Assembly (NCBI GenBank): GCA_024232835.1
Contig: JAAEPI010001005.1
Coordinates: forward strand, 1-32,836
Source of the DNA: Cytophagales bacterium
Lineage (GTDB): Bacteria > Bacteroidota > Bacteroidia > Cytophagales > Cyclobacteriaceae
DNA length: 32,836 nt
Direction of reading: 5' to 3'
Shown here: positions 1-9,436 of the stretch, one piece after another
Layout: every line of letters starts with the position of its first letter
Numbering within the stretch: position 1 is the first letter of the stretch
Made by a program: the position numbers and the translations under genes
Notes under the pieces: model-generated
Seen by the model: the letters and a program-made list of their open reading frames with translations, nothing else
What the model was told of the DNA's origin: nothing
Database searches by the model: none

Positions 1-8
1 GCACAAGT

Positions 9-37
9 AAAAACAGCCGAATCAGACGACTCGGCTG
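9..37 (-). terminator. Putative intrinsic terminator read on the minus strand
   Basis: CAGCCGA (14-20) / TCGGCTG (31-37) perfect 7-bp stem with 10-nt loop; on the minus strand the stem is followed by TTTTTAC. Confidence 0.55.
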
Positions 38-513
38 CACTAGATGAACTTCCGTGTAATCAATTACCTGAAGTCCTCTGTTCGGTAAGGTGAAGCTAAA
101 AATAATTCAACTAAATTTCTTGACTTTTAACACAGTACCTCGTCCAAGTATCTAAAAAACGTTCTGGTTCAAGCGTCCGCTTGGACCAAGTGCATGTACC
201 ACGATTACTTGCAAAAGTGGATTGGACAAAGTTTGTCAATCAGAAGCTATCTTAGCAGGTGAGCAAAAAGGCTGGTATTCAAGACCTTGGGAATAGGTGT
301 TATGGAATGAGGACACATGCGGATGCTTGCGCCAGAGGGGGGGCTAAATAGCTCGAGACTATATCTACTGTACACACTGAGGAGAAAGTTGAGAAGCTAT
401 AGAAGAAGTTCTATTAACTCTGGTGGCTACTCAAGGGTGATCCAAAAGCGCGAAATATCTATAAAACACATTTCTCATAGGATATTTTTTGAATGTACGG
501 TTATCTACAAAAC

Positions 514-3240
514 TCAGCCCACAACCTCCCTAACCTCCCCCTTTGACTTTCTGATCTTTGCTGCTACTACTTTGTATTCGGGGCACTTGGCTTCTGAATC
601 ATGCACATCGCTGGTAAGTAGGTTTACCATAATCTCTGGGAAGTGGAAGGTAGTGCTCATCACCCCGGGCTTTACGGCATCAGAAATTTTAGCCTTGATA
701 TCTACCTTTCCTCTTGCAGAGGTTACGCAGATCATGTCTCCATCGGCAATGCCGTTGGATTGGGCATCTTCAATATTGATAAGCAGCACATCTTCTGTGA
801 CAATATCCACATTACCCGTTCGTCGTGTCATAGCTCCACAGTTGTAGTGTTCGAGATCACGATTGGTGGTGATTATATAGGGAAACTCCGAAGCATTGGT
901 CTCAAGCTCTTCGCTTTCTCTCCAGTCGAAGTGAGCGAATTGTCCTTTACCAATTTTGAATTCTTCGGTGTGAATAATTTTGGTGTCAACTCCTCCTTCA
1001 GCCACAGGCCATTGCTTGCCGTTGATAGCTAGATTTTCCCATGTAATTCCTTTGAAGAAAGGAACTATTTGTGAGATTTCCTCCAGCATGGTATCTGGTG
1101 CATAGTCAGGTTGGGAGTAGCCCATGCGATTCATCATGTCAATGACGATTTGTCCATCAGGTTTCGTTCCTTCGATAGGAGGGACGGCTCGATTGACTCG
1201 TTGGACTCTACGCTCTCCATTTGTGAAGGTGCCTGATTTTTCCAGGAAGGAAGCTCCAGGCAGGATCACGTCCGCCAACTCGGCTGTTTCAGTCATAAAG
1301 AGTTCCTGTACAACAAGAAAGTCCAGATTGTTTATTGATTTTCTTAGTTTGGTAATGTTGGGGTCTGTCTGTGCAACATCCTCACCCATAATCCACATTG
1401 CTTTGAGCTTACCATCTAGCGCAGCATCAAACATCTCAGGTATCTTGAGGCCCACATCATTTGGCAGATCAACACCATAGTAGTTCTGATACAAATCGTG
1501 AATTTCAGGATTTGTGAAATCCAAATAACCAGCTCCTTGATGCGGTTGCACGCCCATGTCGGCAGCTCCCTGTACATTGTTTTGACCTCTCAGAGGATTC
1601 ACGCCCACACCTTTCCTTCCAATGTTTCCTGTGATCATGGCAAGGTTGGCAATGAGCTGTACGGTGAATGTTCCCTGCGAATGTTCGGTCACACCCAATC
1701 CATGAAAAGACATAGCATTCGATGCTGATGCGTAGGCAATAGCTGCATCCCGAACCAATGATTTTTTCACACCAGTTACTGACTCCATGGCATCTATATT
1801 AATGGCCAAAATCTGGTTTTGAAAATCATCAAATCCCTCGGTTCTCGATCCAATAAATTCGAGATCCATTAAACCTTCCTCAATGATATAATACAGCATC
1901 ATGTTCAGCAGAGCCACATTGGTTCCAGGCCGTAATTGCAAATGATAATTGGCATAGCGTGCCAGTACAGTTTCTCTGGGATCCACAACAATAAGGGTCG
2001 TTCCCTTCATGGCTGCTTGTTTCATCTTTGCACCTGTGACTGGATGGGCAGATGTTGGGTTAGCACCAATGACCAACATGCAATTTGTATGATTGATATC
2101 TTCGACTGAATTGGTTGCAGCTCCAGTTCCAAATGCGCGCTGCATACCCAGTGCAGTAGGAGAGTGGCAAACACGAGCGCATCCATCAATATTATTGGTG
2201 CCCACAACAGCTCGCATAAACTTTTGCATCAGGTAATTTTCTTCATTCGTACATCGGGAGGAAGAAATTCCTGCGATGGCATTTGCCCCATGAGATTCCT
2301 TTATTTCACTAAGTTTAGTAGCAATGAGATCATAGGCCTCATCCCAACTTGCTTCTACAAATTCACCATCCTTTTTGATAAGTGGAGATCTGAGCCTCTC
2401 AGGATGATTGTAGAACTTAAAGGCATATCGCCCTTTTAGGCAGGTATGTCCACCGTTCACTTCCGCATCATAAGGAGCGGTGATGCTAATAACTTCATTG
2501 TTCTTCGTGGCGACTTTAAGATTACAACCTACACCACAATAGGTACAAATGGTTCGTGTCTTTTCAGTTGCATCGTTAAATTTTGAATTGAAAACATCGG
2601 TAATGGCGCCCGTTGGACAAGCTTGACTGCAAGCTCCACAGGATACGCATTCTGATTCACTGAATCCTTCATTTTGACCAATCACTACTTTGCTATCAAA
2701 TCCACGTCCTTCCATTGTCAGCACCATCTCACCTTGCACTTCATCACACGCTCTAATACACCGATAGCAATTAATACATGCATCCATGTTCGCCCGCATG
2801 TAGGGGTGGCTATCATCTGGTTTATTATTGAAATGAGTTTCTCCACTTTCATAACGAACATCCGCCATTCCAATGCCCACCTCTTGTGTAATCCAAGCTA
2901 TGGAGTTCTTTTTTGGGCTGTCTGCTGCAAACCTCTCTTTCGGATAATCTGTTAGTACAAGTTCAACAATGTTTTTCCTTAATTTCTTAATTCGATCAGA
3001 ATGGGTGTAAACGTAGGAACCGCTAGTGACTGGTGTATGGCAGGATGCCTGAACTTTAGATGGCCCATCTTTTTCCAGTGCCACATCCACGCTACATACT
3101 CGACATGATCCAAAGGGTTTGATGTTTGGTGCATCGCATAGCGTAGGTATACCAATCTTTTGTCTTCTTAATAGGGATAGGATCGTTTCACCAGAGGTGA
3201 ACTCAACGTGCTGATCATTGATATATACTGTGTTTTCCAT
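514..3240 (-). CDS. fdhF: Formate dehydrogenase alpha subunit (molybdopterin oxidoreductase with N-terminal 2Fe-2S and 4Fe-4S domains, NAD-linked type)
   Basis: N-terminal 2Fe-2S motif (CDAPNIKPFGSCRVCSVDV), ferredoxin cysteines (CINCYRCIRACDEVQGE, CVSCGACSQACPTGAI), CTYCGVGCNL cluster motif and active-site region CARVCHSPTALGM (Cys, not Sec). Confidence 0.93.
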   Translation of the reverse strand: MENTVYINDQHVEFTSGETILSLLRRQKIGIPTLCDAPNIKPFGSCRVCSVDVALEKDGPSKVQASCHTPVTSGSYVYTHSDRIKKLRKNIVELVLTDYPKERFAADSPKKNSIAWITQEVGIGMADVRYESGETHFNNKPDDSHPYMRANMDACINCYRCIRACDEVQGEMVLTMEGRGFDSKVVIGQNEGFSESECVSCGACSQACPTGAITDVFNSKFNDATEKTRTICTYCGVGCNLKVATKNNEVISITAPYDAEVNGGHTCLKGRYAFKFYNHPERLRSPLIKKDGEFVEASWDEAYDLIATKLSEIKESHGANAIAGISSSRCTNEENYLMQKFMRAVVGTNNIDGCARVCHSPTALGMQRAFGTGAATNSVEDINHTNCMLVIGANPTSAHPVTGAKMKQAAMKGTTLIVVDPRETVLARYANYHLQLRPGTNVALLNMMLYYIIEEGLMDLEFIGSRTEGFDDFQNQILAINIDAMESVTGVKKSLVRDAAIAYASASNAMSFHGLGVTEHSQGTFTVQLIANLAMITGNIGRKGVGVNPLRGQNNVQGAADMGVQPHQGAGYLDFTNPEIHDLYQNYYGVDLPNDVGLKIPEMFDAALDGKLKAMWIMGEDVAQTDPNITKLRKSINNLDFLVVQELFMTETAELADVILPGASFLEKSGTFTNGERRVQRVNRAVPPIEGTKPDGQIVIDMMNRMGYSQPDYAPDTMLEEISQIVPFFKGITWENLAINGKQWPVAEGGVDTKIIHTEEFKIGKGQFAHFDWRESEELETNASEFPYIITTNRDLEHYNCGAMTRRTGNVDIVTEDVLLINIEDAQSNGIADGDMICVTSARGKVDIKAKISDAVKPGVMSTTFHFPEIMVNLLTSDVHDSEAKCPEYKVVAAKIRKSKGEVREVVG

Positions 3241-3252
3241 ACTGTCGCTTAC

Positions 3253-4083
3253 CTATTCCTTATCTAATAAGTTTGTTGCAGAATTATTGCTTATCACTTT
3301 GTTTCCTGTTTTTTCTTCAATTTCTCTGCGTGTATTGCCAGCAATGTTACCTCCCTGCTTGGCAATTTGTTTACTCTCTTCAAAAGTATCAGGGTTCTTT
3401 TTCTTACTTATTTCGGTTGTAGTAGCTTCTGCCAACATATTGAGTACTAGTTCTAAGTTACTCATATTGTCACGGAGGTTTTCTTTTTTTAGTCCTTTGA
3501 ATTTTTTGTAGTTCTTTACAGAAAAACCACTCCAGGCCTGTGTGATTTCATTAGTTAAGATCGCATATTCAAGTCCTTTTTTCACTCCTCTGGTGTCCCA
3601 TTCATCAGTGAGCTCTTTGCGTACTTCGATGCTTTTAACTCGTTGATTGATCCACTTTTTACTATATCCTTTCTTTAGATATGTTTCCATTGCCCTTTCA
3701 AATGTCAATTCGGGATCTTGGATTTCGTCTATACGTTCTCTACCAACTTTAGCCAACCATTGTTTAAAAGGTTCAGCTTTTTTGGAAGGTACTGATTGAA
3801 TTAGCCGGAACAATTGCTCAGTATCAGCCACATCAGTTAACCTCATTTTTCCATCTTGAGCAAGCATTTTCAAACGGTTACAAACTGTAACCGTTTCATT
3901 ACCTTCCTTCAGTAGTCTGCTTTTAAGTACTTTCCAATAGTTCCTGGCTCCCTGATGATCCTTTTGATCTGTCAGAATGGACATCACATCAACGATAGAG
4001 AAATACCATTTTTCCGCATCATCATCCCAATGAGTTCTCACTTGTTTTTGCTCAAAAAGCTTAATAGCAGTTTCTTTGTCCAT
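3253..4083 (-). CDS. Bro-N domain / phage antirepressor-like (DinD-like) protein
   Basis: N-terminus WYFSIVDVMSILTDQKDHQGARNYWKVLKSRL...LTDVADTEQLFRLIQSVPSKKAEPFKQWLAKVGRERIDE is typical Bro-N; C-terminus AEATTTEISKKKNPDTFEESKQIAKQGGNIAG is typical of chromosomal Bro-N/DinD-like proteins. Confidence 0.85.
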   Translation of the reverse strand: MDKETAIKLFEQKQVRTHWDDDAEKWYFSIVDVMSILTDQKDHQGARNYWKVLKSRLLKEGNETVTVCNRLKMLAQDGKMRLTDVADTEQLFRLIQSVPSKKAEPFKQWLAKVGRERIDEIQDPELTFERAMETYLKKGYSKKWINQRVKSIEVRKELTDEWDTRGVKKGLEYAILTNEITQAWSGFSVKNYKKFKGLKKENLRDNMSNLELVLNMLAEATTTEISKKKNPDTFEESKQIAKQGGNIAGNTRREIEEKTGNKVISNNSATNLLDKE

Positions 4084-4097
4084 ACCTAGTGGTTAAC

Positions 4098-5759
4098 CTA
4101 CTCTTGTTTAATATGTTGATTAAGCTCATCTTTAAAATACTGCAATGCATTCCGAACGCCTAATGGCAAACCACCTCCCAAGGCACAAAGTGATCCGACC
4201 TCCATTGTTTCCAACAGATCATCTAGTAGTTCCTTATCGATTTTTGAATCGCCGTTTTTCGAGTTGGTGATCATTTCTCTTCCTCGCACAGAACCTATCC
4301 GACAAGGGTAGCATTTCCCACAAGATTCATCTGCAGTAAACTGGAAGAGATGTTCCAGATAATCGATCATCGGAAAGCGTTCTGGAATGGAAACAATTCC
4401 AGCATGACCAAGAAGAAATCCACCATTTTGAAAACTTTCAAAATCAAGATTGAGATTTTCTATTTCAGAAATAGGAACAATTCCGCCAAGTGGGCCTCCA
4501 ACATGAACTGCCTTTACTGCCTGTTTAAATCCACCTCCAATTTCATAAATCACTTCCTTAAATGGAATACCCATTTCTACTTCATACACTCCGGGATTAA
4601 TAAAAAATGAATCTAGACAAATAAGCTTCGTGCCAGTAGATTTATCAGTTCCAAGGCTTGCATACGCTGATCCTCCATTCTTAAGAATCCATGGAATCGA
4701 GGCAAGTGTTTCAACATTATTGACGATTGTCGGTTTACCAAAAAGACCTTCTTGAGTGGGATAGGGAGGACGTACACGCACTTCTGGGCGTTGGCCTTCA
4801 ACGGATGAAAGGAGCGCCGTTTCTTCGCCACAGACATAGGCGCCTGCACCTTCGATTACCTTGAATTTGAACTCAAAATCAGTCCCTACAATGTTGGCTC
4901 CATGCATCCCAATCGCTTCCAATTCTTTGATGGCATTGGTCACAATCTCAATAGCCTCAGGATACTCTCCCCGAATGTACAAGACACCTTTATTTGCTCC
5001 AGCAATAAAGCCGGATGTCATCATTCCAAAAAGAACGAGCATGGGTTGATGCTCCAGAAGATACCTGTCAGAATAGGCGCCAGGGTCGCCTTCATCAGCA
5101 TTACAGACTATATATTTCTGATCAGCTTCAATGTTTTTACAAGATTCAATTTTGAATCCCATCGGGAATCCTGCTCCCCCACGTCCTCGAATGTTGGACG
5201 CTTTCAATTCGGATAATACCTGGTCTGCTCCTTTGGAATTCAGTTGTTTGAACGCCTGAACAAAATCTTCAGCCGACATTGGATTTCCAGTTAGCACAGG
5301 TTGATCCAATTGTGATCCAACGGTGTATGAATCTTTCAAAGAGTTCACTTTCGAATCAATAATTCCGGAAAGTTGGTCAATGTCTTTTCCAGAGTAATTT
5401 TTCGCACCGTAGTTGAAGGCACTGTTCTCGTGGCATCTGCCAAGACAGCACATATGACTGATTTGATTTTCTTCGAAATTGTCTACTAGTTTTTCCTTTA
5501 AGGAATCTTGTGTGCCGGCCAATAGGCAGGCACTGCCATTGCATACATGCACTTTGACTCCTCGATGTTCTTCTTTAAGAAAGTCATAGAAAGACGAGAC
5601 GCCATAAGTGATTGCTTCACCCATTAAGTACTCATGAGCCAAGCTCTTGAGTACTTCATTGCTTGGTGTTCCTTCACCCTTCGAACGATCAACCAACTGT
5701 TCGAATAGATTCTTATCTAATCCTTTTCTATTTGAAAGTGCTCTGAGATTTTCGGACAT
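4098..5759 (-). CDS. NAD-dependent formate dehydrogenase beta subunit (NuoE-like + NuoF-like fusion)
   Basis: NuoE-like thioredoxin-fold cysteines (VCNGSACLLAG..CCLGRCHENSA), NuoF signatures (GRGGAGFPMGFK, CNADEGDPGAYSDR, GAGAYVCGEETALLSSVEG, ESCGKCYPCRIG). Confidence 0.92.
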   Translation of the reverse strand: MSENLRALSNRKGLDKNLFEQLVDRSKGEGTPSNEVLKSLAHEYLMGEAITYGVSSFYDFLKEEHRGVKVHVCNGSACLLAGTQDSLKEKLVDNFEENQISHMCCLGRCHENSAFNYGAKNYSGKDIDQLSGIIDSKVNSLKDSYTVGSQLDQPVLTGNPMSAEDFVQAFKQLNSKGADQVLSELKASNIRGRGGAGFPMGFKIESCKNIEADQKYIVCNADEGDPGAYSDRYLLEHQPMLVLFGMMTSGFIAGANKGVLYIRGEYPEAIEIVTNAIKELEAIGMHGANIVGTDFEFKFKVIEGAGAYVCGEETALLSSVEGQRPEVRVRPPYPTQEGLFGKPTIVNNVETLASIPWILKNGGSAYASLGTDKSTGTKLICLDSFFINPGVYEVEMGIPFKEVIYEIGGGFKQAVKAVHVGGPLGGIVPISEIENLNLDFESFQNGGFLLGHAGIVSIPERFPMIDYLEHLFQFTADESCGKCYPCRIGSVRGREMITNSKNGDSKIDKELLDDLLETMEVGSLCALGGGLPLGVRNALQYFKDELNQHIKQE

Positions 5760-5846
5760 TTGATTTAATTGATTGCTTCGAAATTAATGAAAGTTGGATG
5801 GAGTAGTATCCGGTACTATCCAGTAAGTTATTTCAAATTTGTACGG

Positions 5847-6692
5847 TTATGTGTTTAATATTCTATGGTTGCTTTCATAAATATTATATCCGTCCTCCTT
5901 TAAGAATCCTATTAGAGTTATTTTGAATTCTTTTGCTAAATCAACAGCTAAACTAGAGGGAGCTCCAACTCCAACAATTACTACAATTCCTGCTCGAACA
6001 GCTTTTTGAACCAATTCAAAACTAATACGGCCGCTTAGGATGAGTCCGTAGGACTTTATTGGAAGTTCATCTGCTAAAATCCTTTCCCCAACTAATTTAT
6101 CCAGGGCATTGTGTCGACCAACATCTTCTTTGTGAAGGATTATTTCACCCCTTGGATCAAATAATCCACATGCATGAATTCCACCCGTGTGTTTGAAAAC
6201 TTCTTGGGTGGCTAGTAATTTAGAATGCAGCGTTTTTAGTACATCTGCTGAAAATTGAAGCCCAATATCGACAGGCGTCTTCGCATTAGATTTGATGGCA
6301 TCAATAGATGCTTTACCACAAACACCACAGCTCGAATGAGTGAAAAAATTGCGAGTGAATTTGCCTGGATCAAAATCTATTGAAGGTTGAAGTTCAACAC
6401 GCATGACGTTTCCTATTTCTTCTTTTTTCCCTAGATCATGGCAAGGCTTTACACTACTCACGTCCTGATAGGAATTAATTACCCCTTCGGCAAACAAAAA
6501 GCCCAAGCACAGTTCTTCGTCATTGCCAGGTGTTCGCATGGTCACAGACAAGCTAATCTGCTCTCTGGCATCTTCTGCTCCATATCCAACTCGAATTTCT
6601 AGTGGTTCCTCTACAACCACCAGGTCAGGCAGGTATTCAGAATCATTTGATTTTATTCGTAGTACTTCGACTGATTGCACTTTTGAACTCAT
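5847..6692 (-). CDS. fdhD: Formate dehydrogenase accessory sulfurtransferase FdhD
   Basis: SSCGVCGKASID motif, TGGIHACGLFD, EDVGRHNALDKLVG and LSGRISFELVQKA motifs characteristic of FdhD. Confidence 0.95.
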   Translation of the reverse strand: MSSKVQSVEVLRIKSNDSEYLPDLVVVEEPLEIRVGYGAEDAREQISLSVTMRTPGNDEELCLGFLFAEGVINSYQDVSSVKPCHDLGKKEEIGNVMRVELQPSIDFDPGKFTRNFFTHSSCGVCGKASIDAIKSNAKTPVDIGLQFSADVLKTLHSKLLATQEVFKHTGGIHACGLFDPRGEIILHKEDVGRHNALDKLVGERILADELPIKSYGLILSGRISFELVQKAVRAGIVVIVGVGAPSSLAVDLAKEFKITLIGFLKEDGYNIYESNHRILNT

Positions 6693-6781
6693 GGGATAAA
6701 ATTAGATTAAATCTTTATTTCTGTTTTATAGAAGGATACAAAACCGTTCAACACATGTTTCTACCAACCTAAATGATTTTA

Positions 6782-6789
6782 TAACTTTG
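6782..6789 (+). promoter_or_regulatory. Possible Bacteroidota -7 element upstream of the PIG-L gene
   Basis: TAACTTTG matches TAnnTTTG about 40 nt upstream of the ATG; no convincing -33 element. Confidence 0.25.
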
Positions 6790-6830
6790 ATGATGCACTT
6801 TCGTACTCTACTATCAATTTGCCCTAACAA

Positions 6831-9305
6831 ATGACCAAAACATTCTACCCAGCCCTACTCATGCTTGTCATGAGTTTCTTTTCGTTTGCCCAACCCAAAC
6901 AGTTTTCATCATCTGATATTCAGCAGAAATTAAAAAAACTGGGAGTACTCGGTTCAGTGTTATACGTCGCAGCACACCCCGATGATGAGAACACCAGTTT
7001 GATTGGCTATTATGCCAATGAAGAACTTTATCGGACAGCCTATCTTTCCGCAACACGTGGTGATGGAGGGCAGAACCTGATCGGCCCAGAGATTCGAGAG
7101 CAATTGGGAATCATCCGAACCCAAGAACTATTGGCCGCTCGTAGAAATGATGGCAGCCAGCAATTTTTCTCACGAGCCAATGATTTTGGGTATTCCAAGC
7201 ATCCTGATGAGACATTTAATGTGTGGGGACATGATGAGATACTCGCTGATTTTGTCTGGTCCATTCGAAAGTTCAGGCCAGATGTGATAATGACACGATT
7301 CAACATTGCCCCGGGGATGACTCATGGCCATCATACTGCCTCAGCCATGTTGGCCAAAGAAGCATTCAAGCTTAGCGGAGATAAGAATGCCTTCCCCGAA
7401 CAACTGGAATTTGTGGATGTGTGGCAGCCAAAGCGATTGTATTGGAACACTAGCCCTTGGTTTTATCGACGAAGTGGAGAGACTTTGGACACGACTGGAT
7501 TAGCCAAAATCAATATTGGTAAATACAACCCAGTCTTAGGCAAATCATATTCAGAAATTTCTGCAATTAGTCGAAGCATGCACAAAAGCCAAGGTTTTGG
7601 TTCAACTGGCAGGAGAGGGGATAGTTGGGAATATTTGATACAGTGGGATGGAGATGAGAGTAGTGATCCGTTTGCAGATGTTGAGACTTCATGGAAGCGC
7701 GTTACTGGGGGAGAGAGTATTGGAAATCTTGTCAACGAAGCGACCATGAATTACGATCCGAATGATCCTAATCTGACTCTTGGATATTTGATGAGAATTA
7801 AGGACAAGATTACGGCGATGGATGATGATTTCTGGAGGGAAATTAAGTTGGCGGAAGTGGATGAATTGATCCTTGCAATCACAGGTACGTATCTGGAGGT
7901 TAGAGCCAACGACTATGCGTTTGTTCCGGGTGATTCTATTGAGCTGACCCTTGAGGTAATAAATAGAAGTAGCAGTTTGATTTTTCTTGAAAACATTGAA
8001 TTCAGTGATTTCGGGAATCAGTCGTTGGGCTCTGTTCGATTGGATTTGAATACTCGATTTAATGAGGAATTCAATTTTAAACTTCCAGAGAATTTAAATT
8101 ATTCACAACACTACTGGTTGGAAGAGGAGGGTGTCTTGGGAAGGTACAAAGTTGCGAATCAGCAATTGAGGGGTAATCCTGAAAATGCACCAGTTCTTTC
8201 AGCCTTGATTAATCTGAGCTTCAGAGGGCAAAATCTACCCATTGAAGTACCAATAATATTTAAAAGAAATGATCCTGTGGACGGTGAGGTATACAGACCT
8301 ATTGAAATACAGCCTGCTGTCATGGCGAATATCGAGAGTGCCTCCTTGATATTTTCTGATGCAGAAGCAAAGCCTGTAGAAGTCAGAGTGATTGCAGGGA
8401 AAGATAATGTGAAAGGAAATTTGGGATTGAATCTTCCTGATGGATGGAAATCTGCTCCAGAAAGTCAAAATGTTGAGTTGGTCATAAAGGGAGAAGAGCA
8501 AGTTTTTACTTTTGAAATAACACCGCCGGCTGGAGCGTCCGAGGGATTGCTTGAAGCGTTGATGACTGTTGATGGCAAATCCTATGATAGAGGAAGAGTA
8601 GTTATCGAATACGACCATATTCCAACCCAAACACTTTTTCCAAAATCAGGAACTAGAGTAGTGAAACTTGATTTGAAAAAGAAGGGAAACAGTATAGGAT
8701 ATATAGAGGGTGCGGGAGACGATCTACCAAATAATCTAACACAGATTGGATACACCGTTACCATGTTGGAGAAGGATGATGTGAGTGCTACTAATCTTGC
8801 TCAATTTGATGCAGTGATTCTAGGGGTTCGAGCATTTAACACTGTTAGTTGGTTGGCATACAAAAACCAAGATCTTTTTGAGTACGTGAAAAACGGAGGT
8901 AACGTAATTGTGCAATTCAATACAAGTCACAGATTGGTCACACAAGAAGTGGCTCCATTTCCACTCAAACTCTCGAGAGATCGGGTGGCGGTTGAAGAAG
9001 CTGAAGTTAGAATCATTGCCGAAAATCACGATGTTTTGAATACGCCGAACAAAATCACTTCAGAGGACTTTGATAATTGGGTGCAAGAGCGTGGCTTGTA
9101 TTTTCCCAATGAATGGTCTGATGATTTTGCAGCGATTCTTAGTAGCAATGATCCAGGAGAAGATCGGAGAGACGGAGGACTTTTAGTTGCTAAATATGGT
9201 GAAGGATATTATGTCTATTCAGGTTACTCATGGTTCAGACAATTGCCTGCAGGTGTTCCAGGTGCATACAGACTATTTACAAATCTCATTTCATTAGGTA
9301 AATGA
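6831..9305 (+). CDS. Secreted PIG-L family deacetylase with C-terminal beta-sandwich and ThuA/GATase-like region
   Basis: Signal peptide; VLYVAAHPDDENTSLIGYY metal-site motif; downstream RFNIAPGMTHGHHTAS; C-terminal LAQFDAVILGVRAFNT...VIVQFNTSH. Confidence 0.88.
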   Translation: MTKTFYPALLMLVMSFFSFAQPKQFSSSDIQQKLKKLGVLGSVLYVAAHPDDENTSLIGYYANEELYRTAYLSATRGDGGQNLIGPEIREQLGIIRTQELLAARRNDGSQQFFSRANDFGYSKHPDETFNVWGHDEILADFVWSIRKFRPDVIMTRFNIAPGMTHGHHTASAMLAKEAFKLSGDKNAFPEQLEFVDVWQPKRLYWNTSPWFYRRSGETLDTTGLAKINIGKYNPVLGKSYSEISAISRSMHKSQGFGSTGRRGDSWEYLIQWDGDESSDPFADVETSWKRVTGGESIGNLVNEATMNYDPNDPNLTLGYLMRIKDKITAMDDDFWREIKLAEVDELILAITGTYLEVRANDYAFVPGDSIELTLEVINRSSSLIFLENIEFSDFGNQSLGSVRLDLNTRFNEEFNFKLPENLNYSQHYWLEEEGVLGRYKVANQQLRGNPENAPVLSALINLSFRGQNLPIEVPIIFKRNDPVDGEVYRPIEIQPAVMANIESASLIFSDAEAKPVEVRVIAGKDNVKGNLGLNLPDGWKSAPESQNVELVIKGEEQVFTFEITPPAGASEGLLEALMTVDGKSYDRGRVVIEYDHIPTQTLFPKSGTRVVKLDLKKKGNSIGYIEGAGDDLPNNLTQIGYTVTMLEKDDVSATNLAQFDAVILGVRAFNTVSWLAYKNQDLFEYVKNGGNVIVQFNTSHRLVTQEVAPFPLKLSRDRVAVEEAEVRIIAENHDVLNTPNKITSEDFDNWVQERGLYFPNEWSDDFAAILSSNDPGEDRRDGGLLVAKYGEGYYVYSGYSWFRQLPAGVPGAYRLFTNLISLGK

Positions 9306-9436
9306 CAGAACTGATTACAGAAGCGGGAATTGGGAAACCGCCAGTATTTAAAAAATGGAGATATCTCTACATATTTGTGGCACTAAATTTCATCGCGATT
9401 ATCTTTTTATTCCACCAGCTAAGTATTTATTATTAA
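9302..9436 (+). CDS. 44-aa single-TM protein, translationally coupled to flanking genes (not in the supplied ORF track)
   Basis: ATG overlaps the upstream stop (ATGA); translation MTELITEAGIGKPPVFKKWRYLYIFVALNFIAIIFLFHQLSIYY; TAA abuts the ATG of the symporter at 9437. Confidence 0.7.
   Translation: MTELITEAGIGKPPVFKKWRYLYIFVALNFIAIIFLFHQLSIYY

Noticed and set aside
130-270. IS110-like transposase remnant (LKNVLVQASAWTKCMYHDYLQKWIGQS)
   Set aside because: Only a vague resemblance around LVxA..W, no catalytic residues and no inverted repeats seen; too weak to call.
317-1032. Plus-strand ORFs 317-847 and 643-1032
   Set aside because: Mostly antisense to the strongly supported fdh alpha subunit; no signal peptide or family resemblance.
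514-3240. Selenocysteine-containing formate dehydrogenase
   Set aside because: The active-site region reads CARVCHSP with no in-frame TGA, so this is the Cys form.
3253-4083. Prophage
   Set aside because: Bro-N gene is alone; no integrase, structural or lysis genes nearby and it is tightly spaced inside the fdh operon.
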